NCBI GenBank assembly: GCA_023383055.1
Contig: JAHDYP010000027.1
Location: 1-56,393 of the forward strand
Reading direction: 5' to 3'
Length of the DNA stretch: 56,393 bases
Source of the DNA: Verrucomicrobiota bacterium
GTDB lineage: Bacteria > Verrucomicrobiota > Verrucomicrobiia > Limisphaerales > JAHDYP01
The notes beneath the pieces are model-generated. The model was not told where the DNA came from, searched no databases, and worked only from the letters and a program-made list of their open reading frames with translations. Both the position numbers and the translations under genes were made by a program. Positions 26,442 through 35,271 of the stretch are shown in pieces. Positions within the stretch are counted from its first letter, which is position 1; each line of letters begins with the position of its first letter.

Positions 26442-27464
26442 ATGCCTGCGAATGTATTGCGCTACGCCGTCGCCGCCTGTCAGACGGATTTTCCTTGTCC
26501 CGTCGACCGCTCCGAAATGGCGAGCCGCGTGGATCGGATGCTGGCCATGATCGAGGGCGCGGTGACCGGTTATCGCCCGTTCTTTCCCGTGCGGCTGGTG
26601 GTTTTTCCCGAGTTCGCGCATGCGGCGCCCATTTACGCCACGGTGTCCGAACTGCGCGACAAGCTGGCCGTGCCGGTTCCCAACGAGCACACCGAGCGTT
26701 ATGGCGCCAAAGCGCGCGAGCTGGGTGTCTACGTGCAGACCGGCAGTTTCATCGAGCTCGATCCGGCCTGGCCGGGCGTGTTGTTCAACACCACCTGCCT
26801 GATCGGACCGGAAGGGCTCCTTTACAAATATCGCAAGGTGAATCCGTGGCTGCCGTGGGAGGTTCACGCCAGCCCGCATGATCTTCCCGGCTATGACGCG
26901 GAATTGTTTCCCGTGGCCCGCACGGAGATCGGCAACCTTGGGTGCGCGATCTGTTACGACTGGATCTTTCCGGAGGCGATCCGCCAGCTCAGCCTGAACG
27001 GCGCCGAAGTGCTGATCCGGGTTTCGGCCTACATGGATCCCTGGGGCGCCACGCCCCCGATGGATTGGTGGACCGTGGTGAACCGCTGTCGCGCCCTGGA
27101 GAACATGGCGTATGTAGTGGCCGCCAACCAGGGCGCGAGCCTGGAACATTACGGGCCGTTCTCCTGGCCAGGCGGGAGCATGGTGGTCGATTACGATGGC
27201 CGGATCCTGGCCCAGGCCGATCCGGGGCCGGGCGAGAAGATTGTGGTGGCCGAGATCGACCTGGGCGCGTTGCGGGAAGCGCGCCGGCAACGGCAAGGTC
27301 ACAATCCGCTCGCGCAGCTCCGCCGCGAAGCCTACGGATCTTTGGCCGCGGGGTATCCGGCCGGCAGCATCACGTGCGGCCGCGATCCGCACGGCGACCG
27401 TACGGTGGCGGATAACGAGGCGGTGTTCCGCCGACAGCGGGCCGCGGCCTCATCCGGCGAGTGA
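26442..27464 (+). CDS. Carbon-nitrogen hydrolase (nitrilase superfamily amidase)
   Basis: A 340-residue nitrilase-superfamily enzyme with the complete Glu-Lys-Cys triad: E57 in VFPEFAH, K132 in YKYRKVN and C171 in CAICYDW. The family hydrolyses amides or nitriles, and the CYDW context is that of aliphatic amidase-like branches rather than true nitrilases. No signal peptide is present, so it is cytosolic. It has an upstream gap of 124 bases and converges with the NUDIX gene. It is not clearly part of any pathway encoded nearby. The substrate is unknown. Confidence 0.9.
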   Translation: MPANVLRYAVAACQTDFPCPVDRSEMASRVDRMLAMIEGAVTGYRPFFPVRLVVFPEFAHAAPIYATVSELRDKLAVPVPNEHTERYGAKARELGVYVQTGSFIELDPAWPGVLFNTTCLIGPEGLLYKYRKVNPWLPWEVHASPHDLPGYDAELFPVARTEIGNLGCAICYDWIFPEAIRQLSLNGAEVLIRVSAYMDPWGATPPMDWWTVVNRCRALENMAYVVAANQGASLEHYGPFSWPGGSMVVDYDGRILAQADPGPGEKIVVAEIDLGALREARRQRQGHNPLAQLRREAYGSLAAGYPAGSITCGRDPHGDRTVADNEAVFRRQRAAASSGE

Positions 27465-27502
27465 TTCCGGGGCTGACCGGCAGGTTAACCCCGCAACGCG
27501 GC

Positions 27503-28105
27503 TCAGCCGCAACCAGGCGACCGCACACCCTGACCGGCCGAGTGCCGCGCCACAAAAGTCCGCAGGGCGGCGCGCACGGAAGGAAAGGCGATCTGCTCCG
27601 GGTCAACCTGACGGGGATCGAGCCAGGAGACTTCGGCGACGTCATCGAGCGCCTCGGGCCGGGTGGATTGACTGACGTGAGCCGTGAAGAACAGATCCAG
27701 GACCGGGTAAGTCACCGACCGATACTCGTACGCGTTGACCTCGGAACAGAGGAAGGCTATTTCGCCCACTTCGAGCCCCACTTCTTCGATGATTTCGCGA
27801 CGCAGACTGACCTCGGCCGTTTCTCCGATCTCGATGAAGCCGCCGGGCAAGGCGAGCTTGCCCCGCTCTGGATCCTTGGCGCGTCGGACGAAGAGGGCCG
27901 TGCCATCGGGCCGGGTCAGAATGATCCCGGCAGCCACCGTCGGATTGAAATGATACAGGAAACCACAGGCGCGGCAGGAGATCGCCCTGGCTGGGGCGGA
28001 CCCGGTGGGCTCGACCTGGGAGTGAGGGTTCGAGGGGGCCGACGCGGCGGGGAGAAGCCGGCCGCAGGCGGGACAGAACCGGAAATGATCGATCGGTTCG
28101 CTCAT
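27503..28105 (-). CDS. NUDIX hydrolase with N-terminal zinc ribbon
   Basis: I start at the ATG that overlaps the stop of the upstream beta-CASP gene by one base (TGATG). This gives 200 residues. Two Cys pairs, FCPACG near residue 10 and SCRACG near residue 43, form a zinc ribbon as in NudC-like and related NUDIX proteins. The catalytic NUDIX box is complete: GGFIEIGETAEVSLRREI followed by IEEVGL. Such enzymes hydrolyse nucleoside diphosphates linked to another group, for example NADH or ADP-ribose. The coupling to an RNA-processing type nuclease may mean a role in RNA end or nucleotide turnover, which is inference. Confidence 0.9.
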   Translation of the reverse strand: MSEPIDHFRFCPACGRLLPAASAPSNPHSQVEPTGSAPARAISCRACGFLYHFNPTVAAGIILTRPDGTALFVRRAKDPERGKLALPGGFIEIGETAEVSLRREIIEEVGLEVGEIAFLCSEVNAYEYRSVTYPVLDLFFTAHVSQSTRPEALDDVAEVSWLDPRQVDPEQIAFPSVRAALRTFVARHSAGQGVRSPGCG

Positions 28106-29481
28106 CACGGTTCGAACCGTTCGCCGGGACGTGGCTGAATGACTTTGATCCTGGGATGCCGCATCCGGATCTGAGCTTCGAACCATTGCCGCGAGTCCGG
28201 TTCACCGTGACCGAGCACCACCACCCGCGGGGAGACTTCACCCACGAAATCGAGGAGTTCATCCCGGTTGGCGTGCGCGGTAAGATCAAAATCCCGCACC
28301 TCGCACCGGCGCTCAAGTTCGCCGGCGGCGGTGCTGAACAGGAATTTTTCTCCTGGGCGCGCGGCTTTGAGCCGGCCGCCGGGCGTCTCGGGATCGGCAT
28401 AGCCCACGAAGAAGATGGCCTGGCGTTCGTCGCCCACGAACCGTGCGGCGAGGTCATGGGCCGGGGTATTCTCGCTCATCATGCCGGCGGTGAGGACGAA
28501 CAGGCGTCCGCCGGTGAGTTTCATCCGGTCCATTTCCTTGCGATCCAGCACGACGAGGTTAAGGGCCTCGGTCAGGTTGAGGTTGCTGTGATTGCGGCGG
28601 GTGCGGTGAGCCTGCAGATCGTAGATCTCGGTGAAGACGCGGCCCAATCCGCCGATGTAGATCGGTTGTCGTCGGAGGCTGCCTGCCTGCATGAGCAAAG
28701 CCAGTTGGGCGAGGATCTCCTGGGTGCGGCCGAGGGCGAAGGTGGGGATCAGGACACTGCCCTTGCGCTTGAGCGCCGCCTGGATGGCGGCGGCGAGGCG
28801 TTGGGCTTCGGCCTCTCGATTGAAGTCCGGGCGCACCGACCGGTTGCCGCGGGTGGTTTCCATGATGAGGACGTCGGCCTGGACATCCTCGAAGCAGGCA
28901 CCGCGCAGAAGGGTCTGGTCCCGGAACGAAACGTCCCCGGTGTAAAACAGGGTTTCGCGGGCGCCGCGCACCATCACGCCGGCGGAACCGAGGGCGTGGC
29001 CGGCATCGCGGAACTCGAGGGTGGGCGAACGTTGACTGGCGCGGGAACGGTGAGGCGCTGCCCATTCGATTTCGCGGCCGAAGCGGAAGCCCTGGAATAG
29101 CGGCGCGATTTCATCGAGCTCATCGTGATGGTAAAGCGGGTATTCCGGGATGCCCATTTCTTCCCGCTTCCGTTTCATGACGTTGACGGAGTTGTGGAGG
29201 ACGCGTTCGACCAGGAAATAGCTGAGCTCGGTCATCATGACGTGGGCGGCGGGGAAATGCCGCAAAGCCACGGGGAGCGAACCGACGTGGTCATGGTGAC
29301 AGTGGGAGATGGCGATCGCATCCACGCCGTCATGATCCACCAGGGCATAGAGCGGGAGGCTGTTTCGGCCCTCGCGCTTGGGATGAACGCCGGCATCGAG
29401 CAGGAGCCGATGTCCCTCGGTCTCAACAAGCCAGGCGCTGGCCCCGATTTCGTCAGCCGGGTTGAGGTTGGTGACAAACAT
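28105..29481 (-). CDS. Beta-CASP metallo-beta-lactamase family nuclease (CPSF-like)
   Basis: A 458-residue protein of the metallo-beta-lactamase/beta-CASP family, which includes RNases such as CPSF73 and RNase J-like enzymes. Visible motifs are the zinc site SHCHHDHVGS (motif 2), GHALGSAG (motif 3), FYTGDVSFRD (motif 4), then beta-CASP motifs A (METTRGNR), B (PTFALGRTQEIL) and C (VVLGHGEPDS). All metal ligands appear present, so it should be an active RNA endo- or exonuclease in the cytosol. It is smaller than RNase J and lacks its C-terminal domain, fitting the bacterial CPSF-like group. Its stop overlaps the start of the NUDIX gene. Confidence 0.92.
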   Translation of the reverse strand: MFVTNLNPADEIGASAWLVETEGHRLLLDAGVHPKREGRNSLPLYALVDHDGVDAIAISHCHHDHVGSLPVALRHFPAAHVMMTELSYFLVERVLHNSVNVMKRKREEMGIPEYPLYHHDELDEIAPLFQGFRFGREIEWAAPHRSRASQRSPTLEFRDAGHALGSAGVMVRGARETLFYTGDVSFRDQTLLRGACFEDVQADVLIMETTRGNRSVRPDFNREAEAQRLAAAIQAALKRKGSVLIPTFALGRTQEILAQLALLMQAGSLRRQPIYIGGLGRVFTEIYDLQAHRTRRNHSNLNLTEALNLVVLDRKEMDRMKLTGGRLFVLTAGMMSENTPAHDLAARFVGDERQAIFFVGYADPETPGGRLKAARPGEKFLFSTAAGELERRCEVRDFDLTAHANRDELLDFVGEVSPRVVVLGHGEPDSRQWFEAQIRMRHPRIKVIQPRPGERFEP

Positions 29482-29625
29482 GACGCGCGCTGGTTTTTTT
29501 GAACGTTTCTCGGACGGAGTTCGTCCTATGTCTTGTTGGTATCAGTCGAATCGTCGGCGTCAGGCCGAGGATTTGCCCGCCAGCCCAACTGGCGGAGAGG
29601 AGGTGCGTTTGGTTGTTTGGGTTGG

Positions 29626-29651
29626 GCGGGCATCGCTTCGGCGATGCCCGC
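29626..29651 (-). terminator. 11-bp stem-loop with UUCG tetraloop after ylbF-like gene
   Basis: A perfect 11-bp GC-rich stem closes an exceptionally stable TTCG loop as read on the plus strand (CGAA on the minus strand). It lies eight bases past the stop of the YlbF-like gene. On the minus strand no T-run follows, so termination there would be weak or factor-dependent. It may serve as an RNA 3'-end stabiliser. On the plus strand a CT-rich stretch follows. Confidence 0.45.
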
Positions 29652-29658
29652 TTTCCTC

Positions 29659-30069
29659 TTAATGACCGCAACCGCAACCGGAGTCGCAGCTGCAGGATTC
29701 GAAGTCTTCCGCGCTGGGGAGTCGCCCCAACTCGAAGGTACGCGTCACATAACGGTTCACGGTTTCACGCATCTGGTGCATGTGCTCCTGCGCCTCGAGA
29801 AAGCCGCTGGCGACCGGATTATCCAGGAAGGCCTGTCGTTTCTCCTCAAACTGGTCGAACTCCGGGCCATCGGCGGACATGCCCATCTGCTGTTTATGTC
29901 GCAGAGCGCCGCCCAGTTCGCTCAACTCCTGATACTGGGCCTGCACGTCGGGGTTGGCCATGAAGGCGTCGATGCGTTCGCGGATTCGCTTGAATTCGGG
30001 TTGTTCAATGATGGCCTGGCAGAGGTCGCGCGTCTTCTGAACCAGCATCCCGTTCTCATTTGAGCTCAT
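29659..30069 (-). CDS. YlbF/YmcA-family protein with Cys-rich tail
   Basis: A 136-residue helical protein like YlbF/YmcA (Com_YlbF). The Bacillus relatives form the RicA-RicF-RicT complex, which carries Fe-S clusters and directs RNase Y. Recognisable segments are LCQAIIEQPEFKRIRERIDAF and NPDVQAQYQELSELG. The last eleven residues, CSCDSGCGCGH, hold five Cys and a His, a likely metal or Fe-S site, whereas Bacillus YlbF binds a cluster with different residues. It is the gene upstream of a beta-CASP nuclease on the same strand, separated by 177 bases, so a link to RNA processing is attractive but unproven. Confidence 0.78.
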   Translation of the reverse strand: MSSNENGMLVQKTRDLCQAIIEQPEFKRIRERIDAFMANPDVQAQYQELSELGGALRHKQQMGMSADGPEFDQFEEKRQAFLDNPVASGFLEAQEHMHQMRETVNRYVTRTFELGRLPSAEDFESCSCDSGCGCGH

Positions 30070-30280
30070 AAGGACTGAAACGGTTGCTCAACTTGGCCGA
30101 TCTGTCGAGCCCGAGGTTTTTATCTCAGCCCGGTTTCTTCATGGTCATGGTGAGGAATCGTGCCATTCCGCCATGAATCCATGAAAAAACCCGGGGAACC
30201 CACGGGCACCCCCCCGCCCCCCTAATGTCGTGACTCGACGCCGGTCAAGCGGTCTAATCGGGTGAACTTGTTTTGCTGTC

Positions 30281-32200
30281 ATGCCATCAAATGTCCAACT
30301 CATCTGGAGCCTGCTACCCGGTACCGTGCTGTTCACCTTCGCCTTGTTCCTTGGCTGCCTCCTCGCCGGTTGGATCGGTTCCATCGTCGCCGGATTCCGG
30401 TCCACGCACGGCCATGGGCTGCGCGGCCTGCTGATCTTCCCGATCTCGAATCCCGTCGCGCTCGTGATCCTAATGGTTCGTGATCCGGCCGTGGCGTGGG
30501 TTCCCCTTCTGTTTTACGCGCTGGCAGTCGTAGGTCTGCCGCTGGGCGGGTTCGTCTCCGAACGGATCGAGAAGGGCCGTCTCGAAAACGATATCCACGC
30601 GCTCGAACAGTCCGGCGAGAAGATCGCCCCCGCCTCGATGATCCCCGCGGCCATCCCGCCCGAACAAAACGTCTGGAACCATCCTTACCTCGAGCCGCTC
30701 GCGCAGGCCGGCCAACCGGGACCCGAAGGTCAGGCTCAGCGGGAGGCGATGGAAGGCCGCTACGCCGCGCTCGCCTTGCCCCAGAAGCCGGCCCATGTCT
30801 TCCGTTACGCGGACGAAGAATCGGCGGGCCGGAGCGGCCGGGAGGTTCCTTACTTGAATCCGTTCCGGTCGTTCCACGAGATCGCGATTTCTACCCCAGC
30901 CGGCCTCGCCCTCCTCAAGGACCAGCGTCCGCCGACCTCGTGGGAGGCGTGCGGCGACCTGCTCGTCGACTATTACCAACCGGCGGAGACCCAACTTGCG
31001 AGTTTGGAGGAAGCCCTGGGTCGTCCCCGCGCTCAATATCCTTATGCTTGGGCGGAAGGCAGCAACATGCTGCTCCCGCACCTGTCGAAACTGAAATCGT
31101 TCAGCCAATCCACCACCTGGCGTTCCGTCGCCCAAAACTGCCAGGGGCAGCCCGAGCCCGCCTACCACGACCTGCAAACCGCCCTGCGCCTGATCCAGAT
31201 CGACGATTCGGACATCCTTATCTCTCGGCTCGTCCAGTGGGCGCAAACGGTCATCACCCTCCACGCTGTCATGGTCGGCCAACAATACCACGCGTGGACC
31301 GCCGATCAGTGGGCGGCGATCCAGACGAACCTCGAGACCCTCGATCTTCCCGGGCAGGTCCCCGATTCGATCCGCGCGGAGCGCGTTTTTTTGGCTCAGG
31401 CCACCATCAGCCCGCTGCTCAACCAGGAGTTCTTCCAGATCCTGGACTCGGTGGATCAAATGGGCGAGACACCCAGCGAGGTCGAGATGGCCCGCCCCGA
31501 ACCGCACCGAACCCGCCAGGTCCTGGCGAATGTGTTCCTGGGTGGGCTTGCCCGGGCGTCGGTGGCCAGCCAATGGCGCCGGACCCTCGAGGCCTACCAG
31601 GAGTTCATCCTGGCCAGCGAGGCGGCACTGGAAGCCTCGCTGACCACGCCCTGGAAGGATGTCCGCGTGGCGGAGCTGCCCAAACCGATCCGCGAATACG
31701 GCGTGTTCGCCGGCATGTTCCTGCCCGCCCTCGAAAACGCCTTCAACAAAGCGCTCAACGGCCAAACCCAGCTCCGGCTCGCCGTCGTCGCGTGCGCGCT
31801 CGAGCGCCATTTCCTGGCCCAGGGCCGTTATCCCGATTCCCTTGCCGAGTTGTCGCCCACGTTCCTCCCCAATCCGCCGCTCGATCCCATGACGCGGCAA
31901 CCGTGGTTCTACGAGCGCACCGGCGACCGCTCGTTTCGGCTCTACTCGGCCGGTCCGAACGGGATTGATGAGAGCGGGTTTTACACTCGCGGCGGCTCCT
32001 TCGACAAGCCATCGCGCAAGGATGATCTCGCCTGGATCGTCACCGAAGAACTTCCGCCGCTGCCCGAGATCACCCTCGATCCTCCGCCGGTTCAACTCAA
32101 GGACGGCAGGCAGCTTCCGGAAGAGCTGATGCGCCGGTACGGACTGATCCCGCCCCAACCGCCTGCGGCGCCGGCGCCGACCAATTCAACCGAGCCGTGA
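30281..32200 (+). CDS. Large membrane protein of unknown function
   Basis: I do not recognise this 639-residue protein as a characterised family. The N-terminus has three hydrophobic segments (about 8-36, 47-65 and 67-87), followed by about 550 mostly soluble residues rich in helix. Near the C-terminus, FLAQGRYPDSLAEL and SFRLYSAGPNGIDESG match a module often seen in PVC bacteria at the end of pilin-like and membrane proteins. It could face the periplasm after the third helix. The gene stands alone, 211 bases after the divergent YlbF gene, and converges with phnX. Confidence 0.72.
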   Translation: MPSNVQLIWSLLPGTVLFTFALFLGCLLAGWIGSIVAGFRSTHGHGLRGLLIFPISNPVALVILMVRDPAVAWVPLLFYALAVVGLPLGGFVSERIEKGRLENDIHALEQSGEKIAPASMIPAAIPPEQNVWNHPYLEPLAQAGQPGPEGQAQREAMEGRYAALALPQKPAHVFRYADEESAGRSGREVPYLNPFRSFHEIAISTPAGLALLKDQRPPTSWEACGDLLVDYYQPAETQLASLEEALGRPRAQYPYAWAEGSNMLLPHLSKLKSFSQSTTWRSVAQNCQGQPEPAYHDLQTALRLIQIDDSDILISRLVQWAQTVITLHAVMVGQQYHAWTADQWAAIQTNLETLDLPGQVPDSIRAERVFLAQATISPLLNQEFFQILDSVDQMGETPSEVEMARPEPHRTRQVLANVFLGGLARASVASQWRRTLEAYQEFILASEAALEASLTTPWKDVRVAELPKPIREYGVFAGMFLPALENAFNKALNGQTQLRLAVVACALERHFLAQGRYPDSLAELSPTFLPNPPLDPMTRQPWFYERTGDRSFRLYSAGPNGIDESGFYTRGGSFDKPSRKDDLAWIVTEELPPLPEITLDPPPVQLKDGRQLPEELMRRYGLIPPQPPAAPAPTNSTEP

Positions 32201-32212
32201 CGATGCCCCGGG

Positions 32213-33043
32213 CTACGGCCTCTCCCCGCGCGCCAAGCGGGCGTTGATTTCATCGAGCACCGGCGGCACATCCGTGATGGCATCGACGACGTAATGCGCG
32301 CTGGTCTGGCGCATCCGTTCCCGGGCGACGGCCAGTCTGGCTTCGAGCACGTCGGCCGGCAGCCGGGCGATCTCCGCCTCGTTCAATCCCAGCTCGTTGC
32401 CGGTCCTGGCCAAACCCACCGTCCACATGCCCGCGTTGAGGCCTTCCTCGATGTCGGGGAGCGTGTCACCCACTTTCACGATGGCTTCCATCGGAAAGAT
32501 CCGGAGCTGCATGGCATTCTGCAGACACATCCACGGCTCCGGACGTCCCGCCGGCACATCGGTCGCGCACACCGTCGCGTCGGGCTCGTAACCGCGTCGC
32601 TTCGCCTCCTGCAAGAGCAGCTTCATCATGTCGCCCGTATACCCGGTCGTGGAACCGATCTTTAGCCCACGCCCGCGAAAGTCCTTGAGCGCCTCCAGCG
32701 TGCCGGGAATCAAATCGGCGTAGTCCGCCAGGCAGGCCAACTGCAGCGGGATGAACTCCTGGAACATCGCCTCGATATCCTCCTCGGTCGGCCGCCGGCC
32801 ATGGACCGTTTCCCAGCGCTGGGCCACCGGTTCGAGCTGCGAAATCTTCCGGATATGAACCTTCTTGTGGGCGCCCATCGGGACCCGCGCCTCCTGGATC
32901 GAGATCGGCACCTGTTTGCGCCGGTAGACCTCGACGAACACCACCGCGGGGGCGTAACAACCGTAGTCCATGGTGGTCCCCGCCCAATCCAGAATGATGC
33001 CCTTCAGCGGGCCCCGGTAGCTGCGTTGAAATGCGAAATCCAT
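32213..33043 (-). CDS. phnX: Phosphonoacetaldehyde hydrolase
   Basis: A 276-residue HAD-superfamily enzyme that cleaves phosphonoacetaldehyde into acetaldehyde and phosphate, using a Schiff-base Lys. Motif I with the nucleophilic Asp is ILDWAGTTMD (D19), the Lys lies in VPMGAHK (K60), and VGDTLPDIEEGLNAGMW is the last HAD motif. The length fits PhnX. I chose the second ATG of the frame (33043) because AGGGA stands five bases upstream and homology begins soon after. No phnW aminotransferase or phosphonate transporter is nearby, so the source of its substrate must be encoded elsewhere. The gene overlaps nothing and is probably transcribed alone. Confidence 0.92.
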   Translation of the reverse strand: MDFAFQRSYRGPLKGIILDWAGTTMDYGCYAPAVVFVEVYRRKQVPISIQEARVPMGAHKKVHIRKISQLEPVAQRWETVHGRRPTEEDIEAMFQEFIPLQLACLADYADLIPGTLEALKDFRGRGLKIGSTTGYTGDMMKLLLQEAKRRGYEPDATVCATDVPAGRPEPWMCLQNAMQLRIFPMEAIVKVGDTLPDIEEGLNAGMWTVGLARTGNELGLNEAEIARLPADVLEARLAVARERMRQTSAHYVVDAITDVPPVLDEINARLARGERP

Positions 33044-33160
33044 AGTCCCTTTTGCTTTGCGTTGGTTGCGTTGTCCGCCGGCACCCAGCATGCCGACGCG
33101 CGATCATCGAGCGTCCGGGCGATATGTTCAAGTTCCCAGCCCGGATTTTTCCTGCCCCGC

Positions 33161-33574
33161 CTACCTTAACTCGTCGAGGAACACCAGTCGTTGCCGACCC
33201 GGAGGCCCGATCAACGCCACCGGCCGCCCCGGAAACAACGCCAGCAGCTCGTTGTCGGTCAAGTGGCGTACCGCCGACATCTCGGCCACGGGTATCGGGG
33301 ATTCAGTGGCGGCCACGGTGGCGGTCGGTGCCGGATTGGCTTGAGCGACCTGATCGTGCTCGGTGGCGGGTGCGCGCCGGAACAGCATCCAGGAGATCAG
33401 GGCGGCGAAAGCCAACAGGCTGATGGCGGCCCCGGCGCTCCGCAATGCCACCCGACGACGACGACGACGGCGCACGGTCGCCAGGCCAGCCTCGAGTGCC
33501 GCGGCCCGGAGTTCCTCGAGCCGGGAATCGGCGAGGAGTTCGTCCAGCGGGTTCGGTTGCCGATCGGCGTTCAC
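33161..33574 (-). CDS. Small single-pass membrane protein, candidate anti-sigma partner
   Basis: 137 residues starting at a GTG that overlaps the sigma-factor stop as GTGA, the arrangement typical of sigma/anti-sigma pairs. A charged N-terminal part (about 1-48, ending in a run of Arg) precedes one transmembrane helix (about 52-72) and a short extracytoplasmic tail with AVRHLTDNELLALFPG and RQRLVFLDEL. No zinc-binding anti-sigma motif (H-x3-C-x2-C) is present, so this is not a classical ZAS protein. Regulation of the coupled sigma factor at the membrane is likely but inferred from position. Confidence 0.68.
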   Translation of the reverse strand: MNADRQPNPLDELLADSRLEELRAAALEAGLATVRRRRRRRVALRSAGAAISLLAFAALISWMLFRRAPATEHDQVAQANPAPTATVAATESPIPVAEMSAVRHLTDNELLALFPGRPVALIGPPGRQRLVFLDELR

Positions 33575-34233
33575 AGCGGGTCCTTTCGCAGTTTGAACAA
33601 CAGACATTCCCGCAGCTGGCCGCGCACTCGGAACAGGCGCGATTCCATCGCCCGTTCCGTGAGTCCGGTGTCGCGGGCAAGCTCGCCAATGCTGCGGCGG
33701 GAGAAGTATTTTCCCTCGACCAGACGGCGATCAGTGGGATCCAGTTCGGCGAGGCACTCGAGCAGCAGCGCCTCGAGCTGCTGGTCATGGTCGTCGGCCG
33801 GCGAGCGTTCGACCGGCAGCCAGCGCTGCGCATAGTCCACCAGCAAGCGCCAGTACCGGCGGCGCTTGCGGCCGGCATCGCGCGCCGCACTGCGCGCGAG
33901 CACCCCCAGCCAGCACCAGAAGATCTCCGGGTCGTCGAACCGGCGGACGTGACGCGCCACGCGGCAGAGCGTGTCCTGCAGGGCTTCACGCGCCTCCGTT
34001 TCCTGGCCGCGACACAGCACGAGCAGCAGCCGGTAAAGCCGGTCGAAGTAGTCGCGGTGGAACTCCCGATAGGCCTCCTCCTCTCCCCGGGCCAGCCGGC
34101 GCGTGAGCGCGCCAATCGATGCATCCGTCGGCGCGACCGCGCTTCCGACCCGCGCAACGGACCGTCGGTCAAGCGGAGTCTCGCTCACCAGGTCAGTCCA
34201 GTGAACCGCGCCTTCATTGGGTTCCCATGGCAT
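33571..34233 (-). CDS. RNA polymerase ECF-type sigma factor
   Basis: A 220-residue sigma-70 family ECF factor. Region 2 runs about 45-115 (YREFHRDYFDRLYRLLLVLC, then IFWCWLGVLARSAARD), and region 4 about 155-215 (LAELDPTDRRLVEGKYFSRR, SIGELARDTGLTERAMESRL). The N-terminal 40 residues are an extra, low-homology segment, so translation may begin at a later codon. The stop overlaps the start of a small membrane protein, likely its regulator. The STN-like gene upstream is on the same strand 104 bases away and may be part of the same unit or a target. Confidence 0.85.
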   Translation of the reverse strand: MPWEPNEGAVHWTDLVSETPLDRRSVARVGSAVAPTDASIGALTRRLARGEEEAYREFHRDYFDRLYRLLLVLCRGQETEAREALQDTLCRVARHVRRFDDPEIFWCWLGVLARSAARDAGRKRRRYWRLLVDYAQRWLPVERSPADDHDQQLEALLLECLAELDPTDRRLVEGKYFSRRSIGELARDTGLTERAMESRLFRVRGQLRECLLFKLRKDPL

Positions 34234-34337
34234 GTTTCGTGGCCACGGCCAGTTTATTTCACTTCACCTTGGGCGCGCCTGAATTGGCTTTCACCAGCCG
34301 CCTCTCGAGTTCCAGGCTCGCCTCGAGCGCCTAACGG

Positions 34338-35135
34338 TCACGGGGCCGGACTCGTCGGGTCTTCCGGCGAGCGCAAGTTCCGCAAGATATCCATGGTGAC
34401 CTTGATGACGTCGGGTTGGCCGACGACGACGAGGACCCCGGAGCCCGAGTGATAGTTGAGCTTGGGCGCCTGTTTGGTGTTGCCGTGGATGGTCAGAAGC
34501 GTCTGCTCGACCAACTCCTGAAGCAACCGGATGACTCCATCGGCCGCCGCCGGATCGTTGAGCCGCAGCACCTCTCGCAGGTTCACCACTTGATAGCTGG
34601 GTGGCGGCGGCACGGCTTCTACGACCTCGACCACACGGTCGCCGTCGCGGTTTACGACCTGAAACTTCGGTTCCGGCGGCTGCCAATTGGGTCCGGGAAC
34701 CACCGCAATCATCGTGGGGGTGCGCACTTCGAAGAGGACGCGGTCGTCGGTGGCGATACTGATGGCGGTGAGAACATCGCGCAGTTTCACCGAGCGCAAC
34801 TTGAGGCGGATGGGCTCGTTGAGCCCATAATCCGCCAACCTCGGTGACTCCACGAAATTCAGTTCCTGGTAGGCGGGCACCTCGCGCAACCATTGCACGA
34901 TGTCGCTCAGGACCAAACCGTCAAAATCGGCGTTCAGCCGGTGTTCCTCGACCGAGGGGTCCAAAGCGACAGGAACCCCCGGCACCGGCACGCCGGTGGC
35001 CGGATCGATCATGAAAAAGTTGTAACCCCCGGCCCCCTGTGCCTCTAGGCGCGGCCACGCGGAGGCTGCAAAGACTGCGCTGGCGAGCAGCACCGATTTC
35101 AGAGCGTTCATCGGAATTGGAAATGTTCGTCTCAT
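34338..35135 (-). CDS. Secreted protein with secretin/STN-like domain
   Basis: 265 residues from the ATG at 35135, chosen because GGAG lies about six bases upstream and the protein then begins MRRTFPIPMNALKS, a normal signal peptide with cleavage near WPRLEAQ. The body resembles N-terminal secretin/STN domains: VLSDIVQWLREVPAYQELNF, IRLKLRSVKLRDVLTAI and YHSGSGVLVVVGQPD, the last like a secretin N1 segment with its VVG-P-D ending. No secretin beta-barrel follows. It may be a periplasmic adapter of the type seen near ECF sigma genes. The prepilin operon at 6164 lacks a secretin, but a connection would be speculative. Confidence 0.65.
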   Translation of the reverse strand: MRRTFPIPMNALKSVLLASAVFAASAWPRLEAQGAGGYNFFMIDPATGVPVPGVPVALDPSVEEHRLNADFDGLVLSDIVQWLREVPAYQELNFVESPRLADYGLNEPIRLKLRSVKLRDVLTAISIATDDRVLFEVRTPTMIAVVPGPNWQPPEPKFQVVNRDGDRVVEVVEAVPPPPSYQVVNLREVLRLNDPAAADGVIRLLQELVEQTLLTIHGNTKQAPKLNYHSGSGVLVVVGQPDVIKVTMDILRNLRSPEDPTSPAP

Positions 35136-35201
35136 ACAACTCCATACACGCTCGCCAACCGCCAACCACGCAAAAAATCTCAGCTCTTGCCCATGGCGGC
35201 A

Positions 35202-35247
35202 GACGTCCCGATTTCATGTCGCATATGCGACATGAAATCGGGACGTC
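35202..35247. repeat. Perfect 46-bp palindrome, copy 2
   Basis: A perfect inverted repeat without spacer. The inner 40 bases equal copy 1 at 20866-20905 except for one base per arm (ATTTC in place of ATTCC). The changed base is matched by its partner on the other arm, so pairing is kept. Three further paired bases (GAC/GTC) extend each end. It lies between the STN-like gene and the 3' end of the EEP gene. Confidence 0.9.
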
Positions 35248-35271
35248 GGACCGCGGCATTTCAGTGGCGGA

